Positions 1 to 9,254 of a stretch of DNA of 64,000 nt are shown piece after piece. A program made the position numbers and the translations under genes. Within the stretch, counting starts at the first letter, position 1, and each line of letters starts with the position of its first letter. The DNA is from an uncultured Draconibacterium sp. (GTDB lineage Bacteria > Bacteroidota > Bacteroidia > Bacteroidales > Prolixibacteraceae), in assembly GCF_963677575.1 (NCBI RefSeq), contig NZ_OY782038.1, positions 1,860,001-1,924,000 of the forward strand. Direction: 5' to 3'. The notes under the pieces were generated by a model. It had not been told where the DNA came from. It was given only the letters and a program-made list of their open reading frames with translations, and did no database searches.

Positions 1-1
1 T

Positions 2-460
2 CTACTCCAAATAAACCGTGCAGCCGAAGATGCCGCAAAAGAAGCCGCGCCAATTTTTGTGAATAGCATAAAAAGCATGACATTCAACGATGCCATGGGA
101 ATTTTAAAAGGCAACGACAACGCTGCAACGGCTTATTTACACAAAACGACCTACAGTCAGCTTTTCGAGCTTTATCGTCCAAAAATTAGGGCTTCGATTG
201 AGAAAGAGTTAGTTGGAGGCGTATCAACCAAAGAAAGCTGGGATACACTGGTTGGCAAATGGAACCAGGTTGCGGGCTCATTTATTGGGCAAACAGCGGG
301 TCTGGAAGAAGTTGATACACAACTGGAGGACTATCTGACAGCCAAAGCCCTTGACGGTGTATTCCTGAAAATTGCCGGAGAAGAGAAGCTGATCAGGGAA
401 GATCCGGAGGCACGTGTAACCAGTTTGCTTAAGAAGGTATTTGGCTCGGTTGACAGCTAA
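2..460 (+). CDS. DUF4197 family protein (5' end outside window)
   Basis: The reading frame is open from base 2 to the TAA at 458-460, so the gene starts before the window. The visible 152 residues carry the run around MTFNDAMGILKGND and YLHKTT that I recognise as typical of DUF4197, a family of secreted or periplasmic proteins of unknown function; full members are about 220-250 residues with an N-terminal signal, so roughly the last 60 percent is seen. A GTG at 59 could be read as a start but lies inside the conserved domain and is not the real start. The following gene is convergent. Function unknown. Confidence 0.8.
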   Translation, partial: LLQINRAAEDAAKEAAPIFVNSIKSMTFNDAMGILKGNDNAATAYLHKTTYSQLFELYRPKIRASIEKELVGGVSTKESWDTLVGKWNQVAGSFIGQTAGLEEVDTQLEDYLTAKALDGVFLKIAGEEKLIREDPEARVTSLLKKVFGSVDS

Positions 461-540
461 CCTGCCAACTTTATTATTGCTTGAGGACAGAACATTCAAA
501 AGTCAGAATATCACAGCCCCGGGATTAATTCTTCGGGGCT

Positions 541-1494
541 TTATTTTTCAAACAACCTCCCCTGCCACGTATCACGCTCTTTTAATCGTTTTTCGACCTT
601 AGCAACAAACTCAAAATTCTTTAATCCCCATTTCGGAGCGATCAGCATTTGGGGTGGTGCCTGGCTGATAAAACGTTCCACAATAATTTCAGGGTTTAAA
701 AGCTCCAGGTAATCGATTACCAAATCAATGTATTCATAGGCAGTGTACAGCTTAAAATTTTCAGGATGTTGTTGGAACTGTTTTTCCAGCAGCGTTTTTT
801 TGTGAATTTGCAACTGATGCAGCTTTAAATTTTTCACCGGCAATTTCGAAATCGTTTTTGCCTGATCGAGCAGTTCATCACGTGTTTCGCCCGGTAAACC
901 AAGAATCATGTGTGCGCAGTTGTTGATGCCACGTTTCGCAGTTTCTTCAATTGCCCAGGCAGCTTCAGCAAAGCTGTGCCCACGGTTTATATTTTCCAAC
1001 GTTCTATCGAGATGCGACTCCATCCCCACCTCAATCATCACATAAACATTTTTGCTTAATTCGGCCAGGTAATCCAGCAATTCATGATAGATACAATCGG
1101 GACGTGTTGAAATAACCAGGCCAACAACTTTCGGATGCTCCAGCGCTTCTTCGTACAAACGCTTTAAATCCTCAATAGGAGCGTAGGTATTTGTATACGC
1201 CTGAAAATATGCTAAAAACCGCATCGACTTGTATTTCTTTGCAAAAAAAGCAATGCCTTTTTCTACCTGGCTGGTCACACTATTCTCCAGGTTGCAATAA
1301 GTGGGTTTAAACGTTTTATTGTTACAATAAGTACACCCGCCAACTCCCTTGCTCCCGTCGCGGTTAGGGCAGGTAAAGCCGGCATCAATTGAAACTTTTT
1401 GCACCCGCTCAGAAAAAAGTGTTCTGAAATATGTTGGAAAATCGTTGTATCGCCTGTCGTGTCCCCAGCTGTATATTACGTTTTGCATCCCCAT
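541..1494 (-). CDS. TIGR01212-family radical SAM protein (YhcC-like)
   Basis: 317 residues, the usual length for the YhcC/TIGR01212 family. The radical SAM cluster ligands are Cys42, Cys54 and Cys57, in a Cys-x11-Cys-x2-Cys spacing within CPNRDGSKGVGGCTYC, which is characteristic of this family rather than the common CxxxCxxC form. Further down are the TRPDC and EVGMES segments and a GLPGET loop typical of the TIM-barrel core. The substrate is not established; a role in RNA or cofactor modification is only inferred from relatives. It is convergent with the DUF4197 gene and has no operon partner. Start at 1494 fits the first ATG before the conserved NVIYSWGHD N-terminus. Confidence 0.85.
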   Translation of the reverse strand: MGMQNVIYSWGHDRRYNDFPTYFRTLFSERVQKVSIDAGFTCPNRDGSKGVGGCTYCNNKTFKPTYCNLENSVTSQVEKGIAFFAKKYKSMRFLAYFQAYTNTYAPIEDLKRLYEEALEHPKVVGLVISTRPDCIYHELLDYLAELSKNVYVMIEVGMESHLDRTLENINRGHSFAEAAWAIEETAKRGINNCAHMILGLPGETRDELLDQAKTISKLPVKNLKLHQLQIHKKTLLEKQFQQHPENFKLYTAYEYIDLVIDYLELLNPEIIVERFISQAPPQMLIAPKWGLKNFEFVAKVEKRLKERDTWQGRLFEK

Positions 1495-1539
1495 TTATTT
1501 GAAATTGCAAAAGTACGTAAAATTGTGATTCTCCTGCCG

Positions 1540-1980
1540 GAGGCCTTCATCTTTGCCTTAAAGCAAAGACGAAGCAGAAAGTTCAAGGCTACTTTTGCTC
1601 TTTACCCTACATTTTTATAAAACCAAAGTTCGGACGGGTGATCTCCTCGTCGACTCGGAGCTTCCCGCTCTCACTAAGGTTTTATTTCAACTCCGGGCAA
1701 AGACCAAAAGAGGCCGTTCCACTCCTTAAAAGCTGGTAAAACCGGAAAGTGGCTTCGAAGCTTCGGCCTCGGTCGGTGAGCCGGAAAACAAGTGGTGTTG
1801 GCGTAAAAAATAACTGATGTTTGAGGAGGAACGACGAGTTTCAGGAATTTTAGCCGGCACCACGTAGCTTTTCCGAGGGAAGCGGGCGCAGCCTTGGGTT
1901 TTGTGTTTACTATTTGGGCTAAGCCAAATAGTAAAATCCGCTCGATAGAGCAAAATATTGTTCCTCGCAGCCAATAGCTT
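1540..1980. repeat. Noncoding GC-richer intergenic block with strong hairpin
   Basis: About 440 bases between the YhcC-like gene and DUF4301 hold no gene I can support. The block looks richer in GC than its surroundings and contains a near-perfect 12-bp stem (TTTACTATTTGG with CCAAATAGTAAA) at 1906-1935. An 82-codon open frame on the minus strand (1974-1726) has unnatural composition and no domain. From memory, similar GC-rich spacers with the same translated phrase occur in other Bacteroidota genomes, suggesting a dispersed intergenic element, but I cannot check this here. Confidence 0.35.
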
Positions 1981-1996
1981 TATAGCAAAGAACCTT

Positions 1997-2026
1997 TTGT
2001 TGATTTTTGAAAAAACTTATCAACAA
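1997..2026. promoter_or_regulatory. Inverted repeat upstream of DUF4301
   Basis: TTGTTGAT at 1997-2004 is mirrored by ATCAACAA at 2019-2026 with a 14-base loop. It lies about 90 bases before the chosen DUF4301 start. It may be an operator or an mRNA hairpin. It also contains TTATCAACA, which resembles a DnaA box, but one site is not enough for an origin call. Confidence 0.3.
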
Positions 2027-2112
2027 CTCTTGAAAACTTTCCGCGAATATCAACGGTTTTGCTTTTCAAATACAGCTTCAAATCTTTATTTTTAAGGAAA
2101 AATCAGGCAGAT

Positions 2113-3639
2113 ATGTTCTCAGAAAAAGATAAGCAGCAAATTCAACAGCGCGGCAGCAAATTAGAAACCGTGCAAAATCAGATAGAAAATTTTAAAAAAG
2201 GCTTCCCCTACTTACCCATTCAAGATGCCGCTTCGGTGAAAAAAGGGATTATCCGTTTAAGTGCGGAAGATTTAAAAAAGAGAGGGGAACGTTATGATGC
2301 AAAAATTGCGGCCGGAACAAAAGCCTTAAAATTTGTACCGGCCTCAGGTGCTGCAAGCCGCATGTTCAAAGCATTATTTCAGGCATTGGAAGACTTCCAA
2401 AATCAGCCTCACGAAGATGTACTCGCCGCCAACAGAGATGCCGCGCAGTACGTTACTAAACTTGATAAATTTGCTTTTGCTGAGGAACTAAAAAAAGCCG
2501 TTGCTGATGATGGTGCAGAACTTTCGGCCACCAGTAAGCTCGATTATCTGTTAAACGAAAATGGGCTTAATTATGGAGCTAAACCAAAAGGACTGCTCAA
2601 GTTCCATTCGTATGAAAATGGTGCAAGAACGCCTTTTGAAGAGCATTTGGTTGAAGGTGCAAAATATGCAGCCGACAGCGACAATAAAGCCAGTTTGCAT
2701 TTTACTGTTTCACCCGAACATCAACCGGGTTTTGAAGCTTTGCTGGCAGAAATAAAAGACAAATACGAACAACTGTTGGGAGTTGAGTTCGACGTTACTT
2801 TCAGTCAGCAAAAACCATCAACCGACACCATTGCCGTTGATTTGAAAAACGAACCATTCCGAAATACTGATGGCAGTTTGTTATTCCGTCCGGGAGGCCA
2901 CGGTGCGTTAATTGAAAACCTAAACGATCTGGATGCCGATATGATCTTCATAAAAAACATTGATAATGTTGTTCCCGATCGTTTAAAACAGCCAACCATC
3001 GATTTTAAGAAAGGCTTGGCAGGGGTACTATTAAAACATCAGGAAAAGTTGTTCTACTATCAGCAAGAATTAAACGAGAAACATTATACAGCACTCAACA
3101 GTAATTTCTTGGCAGAAGCAGCGAACTTTCTGGAGTTTACGCTGAATACCAAACCGGCCAAAAATCATTATTACACTGAGCGCGAAGAACTTTATCAATA
3201 CCTGAAAGAAAAATACAACCGCCCATTGCGTGTGTGCGGAATGGTGAAAAATGAAGGCGAACCGGGTGGCGGACCATTCTGGGCAATGAATGCCGACGGA
3301 ACCGTTTCGTTGCAGGTAGTTGAAAGTTCGCAGATCGATCCGGACAGTGTTCAGCAACAAGATATTGTTCAGCACGCCACTCACTTTAATCCGGTTGATT
3401 TGGTTTGTGCAGTAAAAAATTACAAAGGAGAAAAATACGATCTCACCCAATTCACAGATCCCGCAACCGGTTTTATTTCAAAAAAATCGAAAGACGGGAA
3501 AGAGCTGAAAGCACAGGAATTACCGGGCTTATGGAACGGAGCAATGAGCAATTGGAACACCCTTTTTGTAGAGGTTCCGATTGAAACTTTCAACCCGGTA
3601 AAAACGGTGAACGACCTGTTGCGCGATCAACACTTGTAA
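2113..3639 (+). CDS. DUF4301 family protein
   Basis: About 508 residues from the ATG at 2113. A TTG at 2059 would add 18 residues of AT-rich leader; I prefer 2113 because MFSEKDKQQIQQRG matches the usual family N-terminus and AAGGAA lies about 14 bases upstream. The protein shows the conserved FVPASGAASRMFKAL segment (near residue 80), FRPGGHGALIENLN, and CGMVKNEGEPGGGPFW near residue 380. The phosphate-loop-like glycines resemble nucleotidyltransferase chemistry, but the family has no proven function. It is followed after 52 bases by a TPR gene on the same strand, perhaps cotranscribed. Confidence 0.85.
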   Translation: MFSEKDKQQIQQRGSKLETVQNQIENFKKGFPYLPIQDAASVKKGIIRLSAEDLKKRGERYDAKIAAGTKALKFVPASGAASRMFKALFQALEDFQNQPHEDVLAANRDAAQYVTKLDKFAFAEELKKAVADDGAELSATSKLDYLLNENGLNYGAKPKGLLKFHSYENGARTPFEEHLVEGAKYAADSDNKASLHFTVSPEHQPGFEALLAEIKDKYEQLLGVEFDVTFSQQKPSTDTIAVDLKNEPFRNTDGSLLFRPGGHGALIENLNDLDADMIFIKNIDNVVPDRLKQPTIDFKKGLAGVLLKHQEKLFYYQQELNEKHYTALNSNFLAEAANFLEFTLNTKPAKNHYYTEREELYQYLKEKYNRPLRVCGMVKNEGEPGGGPFWAMNADGTVSLQVVESSQIDPDSVQQQDIVQHATHFNPVDLVCAVKNYKGEKYDLTQFTDPATGFISKKSKDGKELKAQELPGLWNGAMSNWNTLFVEVPIETFNPVKTVNDLLRDQHL

Positions 3640-3691
3640 GATTATTTTTGAGATTCGGGCCGAATTATTAATTTCGCGAACTTATTTTACG

Positions 3692-5104
3692 ATGAACGAG
3701 GAAAGAGATAATTTCAGGGAAGAAGATATTAGTGAGGCACTTAAGCGCTTTAAGAGCTCTTTGGTCTCAGGCCGCTTAAAGTATTTCGATGTGTCGGAAT
3801 TTGAAGGAATTGTTGAGCTACTGATGGAAGAAGGCGATTTGCAGTCTTCTGAGATTGCGGCAAAACAAGGCATACAAATCCATCCAAATGCGGTTCCTCT
3901 TCACTTAAAATATGCACAAATTCTGTTGAGCAAAGGCAAATACGATCAGGCTCAAAAATACCTCGATTTTGCTGAAAGAGTTGAAAATACCAATCCCGAT
4001 GTTCACCTGTTAAAAGGATCAGCATCGCTGATTATGGGGAACGAGGACCTGGCAAAAGCATCATTCAAAAAAGCGATCAAAACCGGGAATGGAGAAACAG
4101 ACGATATTTTATACCACGTTGGATCAGCATTTATTCAGATTGGCGAAATAAGTCAGGCAATCTCCTATTTCAAAAAGGCCATAAAACTGAATCCGAAACA
4201 CGAGCTGGCATTGTACGATCTGGCATTTTTTACCGACCAGATTGGCGATTACAAGGGAAGCATCAAATATTACAATCGTTTTATTGATAACGATGTGTAC
4301 AATTACACAGCGTGGTTTAACCTGGGCATTGTCTATAATAAAGCCGATATGCATGATAAAGCCATTGAGGCTTATGAATATACGCTGGCCATTAACGAGA
4401 ATTTCCATATGGCGTTGTTCAATATCGGAAACGCACTGGCCAATTCGGGACGATTTAAAGAAGCAATCGATAAATACAGAGAGTTTCTGGAATTTGACGT
4501 TGACAACGACGATGCTTACTGTTACATTGGCGAATGTTATCTGAATCTGGACGATCAGTTGCAATCGGAACACAATTACCTAAAAGCAATTTCGATAAAT
4601 CCGGAAAATGACACCGCACATTTTGGAGTGGGGCTGATTATGTGGATCGCGAAAAAGTACGACAGAAGTATCGACTATATCAAGAAGGCCATAAAAATCG
4701 ACAAGCAAAATTCGGAATACTGGCTGACTTTAGGTAAAGTACAAAACGATGCTGATAATTTGGATGAAGCAATAAAAGCTTTTAAACAAGGTGTGCGCGT
4801 TGATGCTGAAAATACGGAGATCTGGCTCACCTGGGCAGAGACTTTAATGAAGCACGGAGAAACAATAGGTGCCATTCGAATTCTGAAAAAGGCCATTGAT
4901 AACAACGATGATTCGATGCTGAAATACCGTTTAGTAGCATTATTACTTGGAGAACAGAAACGAAAGGAGGCCTACGAGTGGTTACGATCGGCAATGCTTC
5001 AGGATTTTGAAAACATCAACTATCTCTTTGATATTTATCCAAAAGCTTTAAAAAGTAAACAGCTTAAAAAGGTTGTTGACGATTTTCGCCGGGGCGATAA
5101 ATAA
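3692..5104 (+). CDS. Tetratricopeptide-repeat protein
   Basis: 470 residues with at least nine tandem 34-residue TPR units, clear from about residue 65 onward (for example AISYFKKAIKLNPKHELALYDLA, AWFNLGIVYNKADMHDKAIEAYEY and the repeated KAI motif). There is no signal peptide or membrane segment, so it is probably cytoplasmic. The N-terminal 60 residues are not TPR-like. TPR solenoids bind other proteins; the partner is unknown. The gene follows DUF4301 closely. Start ATG at 3692 is the first in frame. Confidence 0.85.
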   Translation: MNEERDNFREEDISEALKRFKSSLVSGRLKYFDVSEFEGIVELLMEEGDLQSSEIAAKQGIQIHPNAVPLHLKYAQILLSKGKYDQAQKYLDFAERVENTNPDVHLLKGSASLIMGNEDLAKASFKKAIKTGNGETDDILYHVGSAFIQIGEISQAISYFKKAIKLNPKHELALYDLAFFTDQIGDYKGSIKYYNRFIDNDVYNYTAWFNLGIVYNKADMHDKAIEAYEYTLAINENFHMALFNIGNALANSGRFKEAIDKYREFLEFDVDNDDAYCYIGECYLNLDDQLQSEHNYLKAISINPENDTAHFGVGLIMWIAKKYDRSIDYIKKAIKIDKQNSEYWLTLGKVQNDADNLDEAIKAFKQGVRVDAENTEIWLTWAETLMKHGETIGAIRILKKAIDNNDDSMLKYRLVALLLGEQKRKEAYEWLRSAMLQDFENINYLFDIYPKALKSKQLKKVVDDFRRGDK

Positions 5105-5261
5105 CAAATTGCAGATCAATCTTTATTCAATTTATTAAATCCCCGATCAAAATAAGGATCAAGGAGTCAACCTTCTTCTTCTAGTCCCTGTTTTACAATT
5201 TGTTTTTGTATTTTGGCGTCCCGAAATAAAAAAGTTATACCGTTACAAATTCAGACCATAA

Positions 5262-6197
5262 ATGAACAGATCAGCAAAAGATTATCTAACACTGGCATTA
5301 AAAGGAATGGGAATGGGTGCTGCCGATGTAGTACCGGGCGTTTCCGGAGGAACAATTGCCTTTATAACCGGTATTTATGAAGAATTGATTAACTCGATAA
5401 AATCGATCAACTTAACCGCAATAAAACTGTTGCTTAGTTTCAAACTGGCCGAGTTCTGGAAAGCTATAAACGGAACTTTCCTTATCAGTGTTTTTATCGG
5501 AGTAGGCATCAGTGTATTCTCGCTGGCTAAAGGATTGGAATATTTGCTTCACCACTACCCTATTTTAGTGTGGTCGTTCTTTTTCGGACTGATCGTTGCA
5601 TCGGCTATTTATGTGGCACGCTCCATAAAACGCTGGAAAGCAGATACTGTAATTGGCGGTTTGGCCGGAATTGTAATTGCATACCTTATTACAGTAATCA
5701 CACCTGCCGAAGCAAACACCAGCTACTGGTTTATTTTTCTGTCGGGAGCCATTGCCATTTGTGCCATGATTCTGCCCGGTATTTCCGGTAGTTTTATTTT
5801 AGTACTGCTGGGAATGTACAAATTCATCCTTTCAGCAGTTGGCGATATGAACATTGCAGTGATCCTCACTTTCCTTATTGGCGCTGCCGTTGGAATTATT
5901 GCTTTTTCAAATGTGTTATCGTGGCTATTGAAAAAATACCATAACACAACCATTGCTGTCTTGGCCGGTTTTATGGTAGGATCGCTAAACAAAGTTTGGC
6001 CCTGGAAAGAAGTTACTCAAACAATCATTGATCGTCATGGCGAATTAAAACCCATCGCCGAACGAAATATTTTACCCGGAACCTACGAACAAATTACAGG
6101 TCACGAAGCCTGGTTGTTGGGAGCAATCCTATTGGCAGTTGCCGGATTTGCACTCATTTTTGTTGTTGAAGGAATTGGAAAAAAATTAAAGAAGTAA
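5262..6197 (+). CDS. DUF368 membrane protein, probable undecaprenyl-phosphate translocase
   Basis: 311 residues and roughly eight to nine hydrophobic segments. The GAADVVPGVSGGT motif near residue 20 and ICAMILPGISGSF near residue 170 are the paired signature of DUF368. Members of this family (PopT) have been shown in other bacteria to recycle the cell-wall lipid carrier undecaprenyl phosphate across the inner membrane; that role is transferred by family and is not seen directly. A sequence TATTTTGG about 50 bases before the start resembles a Bacteroidota -7 element. aroE follows after a 40-base gap, possibly in one transcript. Confidence 0.85.
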   Translation: MNRSAKDYLTLALKGMGMGAADVVPGVSGGTIAFITGIYEELINSIKSINLTAIKLLLSFKLAEFWKAINGTFLISVFIGVGISVFSLAKGLEYLLHHYPILVWSFFFGLIVASAIYVARSIKRWKADTVIGGLAGIVIAYLITVITPAEANTSYWFIFLSGAIAICAMILPGISGSFILVLLGMYKFILSAVGDMNIAVILTFLIGAAVGIIAFSNVLSWLLKKYHNTTIAVLAGFMVGSLNKVWPWKEVTQTIIDRHGELKPIAERNILPGTYEQITGHEAWLLGAILLAVAGFALIFVVEGIGKKLKK

Positions 6198-6230
6198 GCA
6201 GTCTCAGTTTACAGTACTCAGTAAAAAAAA
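6198..6230. repeat. CAGT-type intergenic repeat fragment
   Basis: The gap between the DUF368 gene and aroE reads CAGTCTCAGTTTACAGT followed by ACTCAGTAAA. This is the same CAGT-rich vocabulary as the arms of the four-helix-bundle elements at 13035 and 14410, suggesting a solo remnant. Short, so uncertain. Confidence 0.35.
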
Positions 6231-6237
6231 TCAAAAC

Positions 6238-6987
6238 ATGAAAAGATACGGATTATTAGGCTACCCGCTCACCCACTCATTTTCGAAACGCTATTTCACC
6301 GAACGATTTGAAACGGAAAAGATAGATTCAACTTATGACAATTTCGAAATTGATTCGATAACTAAATTCCCGGATGTGGTAAAAGCCAATCCGGAGGTGA
6401 TCGGGTTTAACGTTACCATTCCATACAAAGAACAGGTAATTCCTTATTTGGATGAGCTGAATGATTCGGCAAAAGAGATTGGAGCTGTTAACACGATTCG
6501 TGTTACTCGAACCGAAAACGGTGTGCATTTAAAAGGATTTAATACTGATACTTTTGGTTTTGAATCGTCGTTGAAGCCGCTTTTAAAAGATCACCACAAA
6601 AAAGCACTGATTTTGGGAACAGGAGGCGCTTCGAAAGCATTAAAATATGTACTCAACAAATTGGGTATCGAATATATTTCGGCATCGATTGAAGAGTTGA
6701 AGGAAAAAGAAATCCGCTACGAAGACATCAATGAGCAGTTGATGAGTGAACGCCTGCTAATCATTAATGCAACACCACTGGGAACTTACCCGAAAGTAGA
6801 GACTTTCCCGAATATTCCTTACGAATTCATAACCGACAAGCATTTGCTTTTTGATCTGGTTTACAATCCCGAAGTAACGCAGTTTATGGCCAAAGGACAA
6901 GCCAAAGGAGCCACAGTTAAAAACGGCTACGAAATGTTGCTGAATCAGGCTAAAAAGTCTTATGAGATTTGGAACTCGGAAGAATAA
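6238..6987 (+). CDS. aroE: Shikimate dehydrogenase
   Basis: 249 residues; reduces 3-dehydroshikimate to shikimate with NADPH in aromatic amino acid synthesis, in the cytoplasm. Visible features: N-terminal GLLGYPLTHSFSKRYF shikimate-binding segment, NVTIPYKEQ with the catalytic Lys, GAVNTI, GFNTDTFGF, and the nucleotide-binding GTGGASKAL loop near residue 125; NATPLGTYP and a C-terminal NGYEMLLNQA complete the family pattern. The length is slightly shorter than E. coli AroE, as is usual in Bacteroidota. It follows DUF368 by 40 bases. Confidence 0.93.
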   Translation: MKRYGLLGYPLTHSFSKRYFTERFETEKIDSTYDNFEIDSITKFPDVVKANPEVIGFNVTIPYKEQVIPYLDELNDSAKEIGAVNTIRVTRTENGVHLKGFNTDTFGFESSLKPLLKDHHKKALILGTGGASKALKYVLNKLGIEYISASIEELKEKEIRYEDINEQLMSERLLIINATPLGTYPKVETFPNIPYEFITDKHLLFDLVYNPEVTQFMAKGQAKGATVKNGYEMLLNQAKKSYEIWNSEE

Positions 6988-7019
6988 TCTTGTAGCATAA
7001 TTTCAAAGTTATTGAAAGC

Positions 7020-7075
7020 TCATCCCCCTTAATCCCCCTTCGAAGGGGGAAAACGACAAAGGAGTTGGGGGATGA
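7020..7075. repeat. Palindromic CCCCC/GGGGG intergenic repeat
   Basis: Outer arms TCATCCCCC (7020-7028) and GGGGGATGA (7067-7075) enclose a perfect inner palindrome CCCCCTTCGAAGGGGG. It sits between aroE and the phosphatase gene. Palindromes of this style are common dispersed repeats in Bacteroidota as I recall; the transcript would form a stable hairpin and could attenuate read-through. Confidence 0.6.
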
Positions 7076-7102
7076 ACTCCAAAACTGTAACAGAATCGAA
7101 TC

Positions 7103-7579
7103 ATGGATAAAACAAAAGTACTTTTCGTATGTCTGGGAAACATTTGCCGTTCGCCAAGTGCAGAGGCGGTGTTTAACGGCGTTGTAAAAAAAGCAGGATT
7201 AAGCAAACAGTTTGAGGTGGATTCCGCCGGTACTTCGGGCTGGCATGCCGGGGAACCTGCTGACAGAAGGATGCAATCGCACGCCATACGTCGTGATTAT
7301 AACCTGACGAGTATTTCCAGGAAGTTTGATCCGCATTCCGATTTTGATTATTTCAATTACATTATCGGGATGGACGACAGCAATATGCAGAACTTAAAAA
7401 GTATGGCCCGCAATGGCAACGACTTGCAAAAACTGCATAAGATGACAGATTTTAGCAGCGATGGTCAATACGACGAAGTACCTGATCCGTATTACGGAGG
7501 TGCCGATGGTTTTGAGCTGGTACTCGATCTGCTGGAAGATGCATCTGTAGGACTATTGGAAAAGATTAAAAGTAAATAG
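7103..7579 (+). CDS. Low-molecular-weight protein tyrosine phosphatase
   Basis: 158 residues, the normal LMW-PTP size. The catalytic loop CLGNICRS starts at residue 10 (nucleophile Cys10, Arg16), and the general-acid loop is DPYYGG near residue 132. SAGTSGWHAGEPAD is the usual conserved block following the P-loop. It removes phosphate from phosphotyrosine in the cytoplasm; the true substrate is unknown, though relatives act on BY-kinases of polysaccharide export. No such kinase is nearby. Downstream, GAATTGAGT and ACTCAATTC form a hairpin (about 7578-7612) that may end transcription. Confidence 0.92.
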   Translation: MDKTKVLFVCLGNICRSPSAEAVFNGVVKKAGLSKQFEVDSAGTSGWHAGEPADRRMQSHAIRRDYNLTSISRKFDPHSDFDYFNYIIGMDDSNMQNLKSMARNGNDLQKLHKMTDFSSDGQYDEVPDPYYGGADGFELVLDLLEDASVGLLEKIKSK

Positions 7580-7630
7580 AATTGAGTACTGAGAAACTCT
7601 CACGACTCAATTCTAACATCTCATATCTGT

Positions 7631-8095
7631 TTATTCAAAGTGGTAAAGAAAATTTACCAAACAATCGTAGGCCGGTTTCCGCTCGCCTTCAATGTCAACC
7701 ACAATTTTCACCTGAATCTTAGCAATTCCACGCAGGTTTTTAATGTCGTTTAACGATACCGTTGCCCTGATTTTATCGTTCACTTTTACCGGTTGCTGGA
7801 AACGTAAACTCTCGATACCGTAATTTACGATCATCTTTACATTTCTTACATCAACAACATTGTACCAAAGGTAAGTTAACATCGACAGCGATAAATAACC
7901 ATGTGCAATGGTTGTTTTAAACGGCGATTCTTTGGCTGCACGCTCCGGATCGGTGTGTATCCACTGGTAATCAAGCGTGGCATCTGCAAATTTATCTATC
8001 TGGTCCTGAGTTATCTGTACATAATCTGAAACTCCTATAACCTGCCCCAAAAGGGCCTCAAACTCTTCGTAGTTGTTGATAATTCGTTTTTCCAT
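7631..8095 (-). CDS. MaoC family dehydratase
   Basis: 154 residues with a single hot-dog fold. The hydratase-2 motif is present: YQWIHTDPERA followed by TTIAHGYLSLSM, giving the catalytic Asp/His pair. Such proteins hydrate or dehydrate enoyl-CoA thioesters (R-specific) in fatty acid or polyketide metabolism; the exact substrate cannot be told. It stands alone, convergent with the phosphatase and divergent from the DMT transporter. Start at 8095 gives the common MEKRIINNYEEF N-terminus. Confidence 0.85.
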   Translation of the reverse strand: MEKRIINNYEEFEALLGQVIGVSDYVQITQDQIDKFADATLDYQWIHTDPERAAKESPFKTTIAHGYLSLSMLTYLWYNVVDVRNVKMIVNYGIESLRFQQPVKVNDKIRATVSLNDIKNLRGIAKIQVKIVVDIEGERKPAYDCLVNFLYHFE

Positions 8096-8324
8096 TGAAA
8101 AAATAATTCTGGTAAATGATGTGCCAAGTTAATCCTTTTTCCGCAAGTATGGCAGCTTTCAGCATTGCGAATCCCCCTATTTTATATAGCTTTCATAAAG
8201 AAAAACTGAATTTTTATACTTTATGTTCTATTTTTAAAACGTCAGTAAACTTATCTTAAAGAATTCAGACCTATACGTCCGGTTTTTATCAGAAAATAGT
8301 CACCTTTGCATTTCAATTTATCGC

Positions 8325-9254
8325 ATGAGAAATCTTTTCCGCACAACAACATTTTTAGCCATCGTTGCCTGCCTTTTATGGTCGACCGCTTTTGCGGGAG
8401 TTAAGATAGGCCTGGAATATCATAGTCCATTCCAGTTTGCAGGCATTCGTTTTACCATTTCCGGGCTGCTTATGTTTTTGTACTTCGGAAAACCTAAACG
8501 CTATTTCGCTGAATTAAAACACAACCTGAAATTCATCTTGCTGCTTTCTGTGGTGCAAATATTTGCACAATATGCGCTGTTTTACAGTGGTATAAATTTG
8601 CTTCCCGGTTCGCTATCGGCAATGATCGTTGGATCGCAACCACTCTTTATAGCACTGGTTGCCCACTTCTCGTTTAACAACGACAAAATGACGCCGCTAA
8701 AAACATTCAGCATTTTAATTGGCGTAGTTGGCATTGCAATTATCACACTCGGCCGCACAAAAGTTGAAATGAGTGGTTACCTTGAATACATTGGTATTGC
8801 CATTTTATTGGTTAACAACATCGTTTCAGGCTATGCCAACGTACTGGTTTCTAAACACTCAAAAGGAATTTCCCCGGTTGTTTTAAGTTCCACTTCGCTG
8901 ATTATTGGAGGTTTAATGCTTTCAGTAGTTTCCATTCCTGTTGAAGGTATTCATTTGGGGCCATTCCCTCCACAATACTGGTATGCATTGGCTTGGCTAA
9001 GCTTTTTATCCGCAGCCGCCATCACTATCTGGTTTTCATTGCTGAAACGGCCGGGTGTAAAAGTTTCGTTACTAAATGTGTGGAAGTTCCTGATTCCCGT
9101 TTCAGGTGCGGCACTCAGCTGGGTCTTGCTGAGTAACGAAAAACCTGATCTCGCATCAATTATCGGAATGGTAGTTATTGCCGTATCCTTGCTTAGCCTA
9201 AACTATGCCAACCGCAGAGAGCAGAAGCTGGCCGCCCAAAAAGAACAACATTAA
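8325..9254 (+). CDS. EamA/DMT-superfamily transporter
   Basis: 309 residues with about ten transmembrane helices in two EamA repeats; the first repeat begins LAIVACLLWSTAFAGVKIGL, the second near residue 155 with IAILLVNNIVSGYANV. Members export metabolites such as amino acids or nucleosides across the inner membrane, but the substrate is not predictable. The stop codon abuts the stop of the convergent DUF1080 gene. The upstream CACCTTTGC at about 8300 looks like a Bacteroidota -7 element a short distance before the ATG. Confidence 0.85.
   Translation: MRNLFRTTTFLAIVACLLWSTAFAGVKIGLEYHSPFQFAGIRFTISGLLMFLYFGKPKRYFAELKHNLKFILLLSVVQIFAQYALFYSGINLLPGSLSAMIVGSQPLFIALVAHFSFNNDKMTPLKTFSILIGVVGIAIITLGRTKVEMSGYLEYIGIAILLVNNIVSGYANVLVSKHSKGISPVVLSSTSLIIGGLMLSVVSIPVEGIHLGPFPPQYWYALAWLSFLSAAAITIWFSLLKRPGVKVSLLNVWKFLIPVSGAALSWVLLSNEKPDLASIIGMVVIAVSLLSLNYANRREQKLAAQKEQH

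Noticed and set aside
1726..1974. 82-codon minus-strand frame in the 1.5-2.0 kb spacer
   Set aside because: Composition is atypical, there is no recognisable domain or start signal, and it lies in a hairpin-bearing spacer that looks noncoding.
1997..2026. Possible replication origin from a TTATCAACA site
   Set aside because: Only one DnaA-box-like site, no dnaA or AT-rich unwinding region nearby. dnaN at 47-48 kb is not next to dnaA either.
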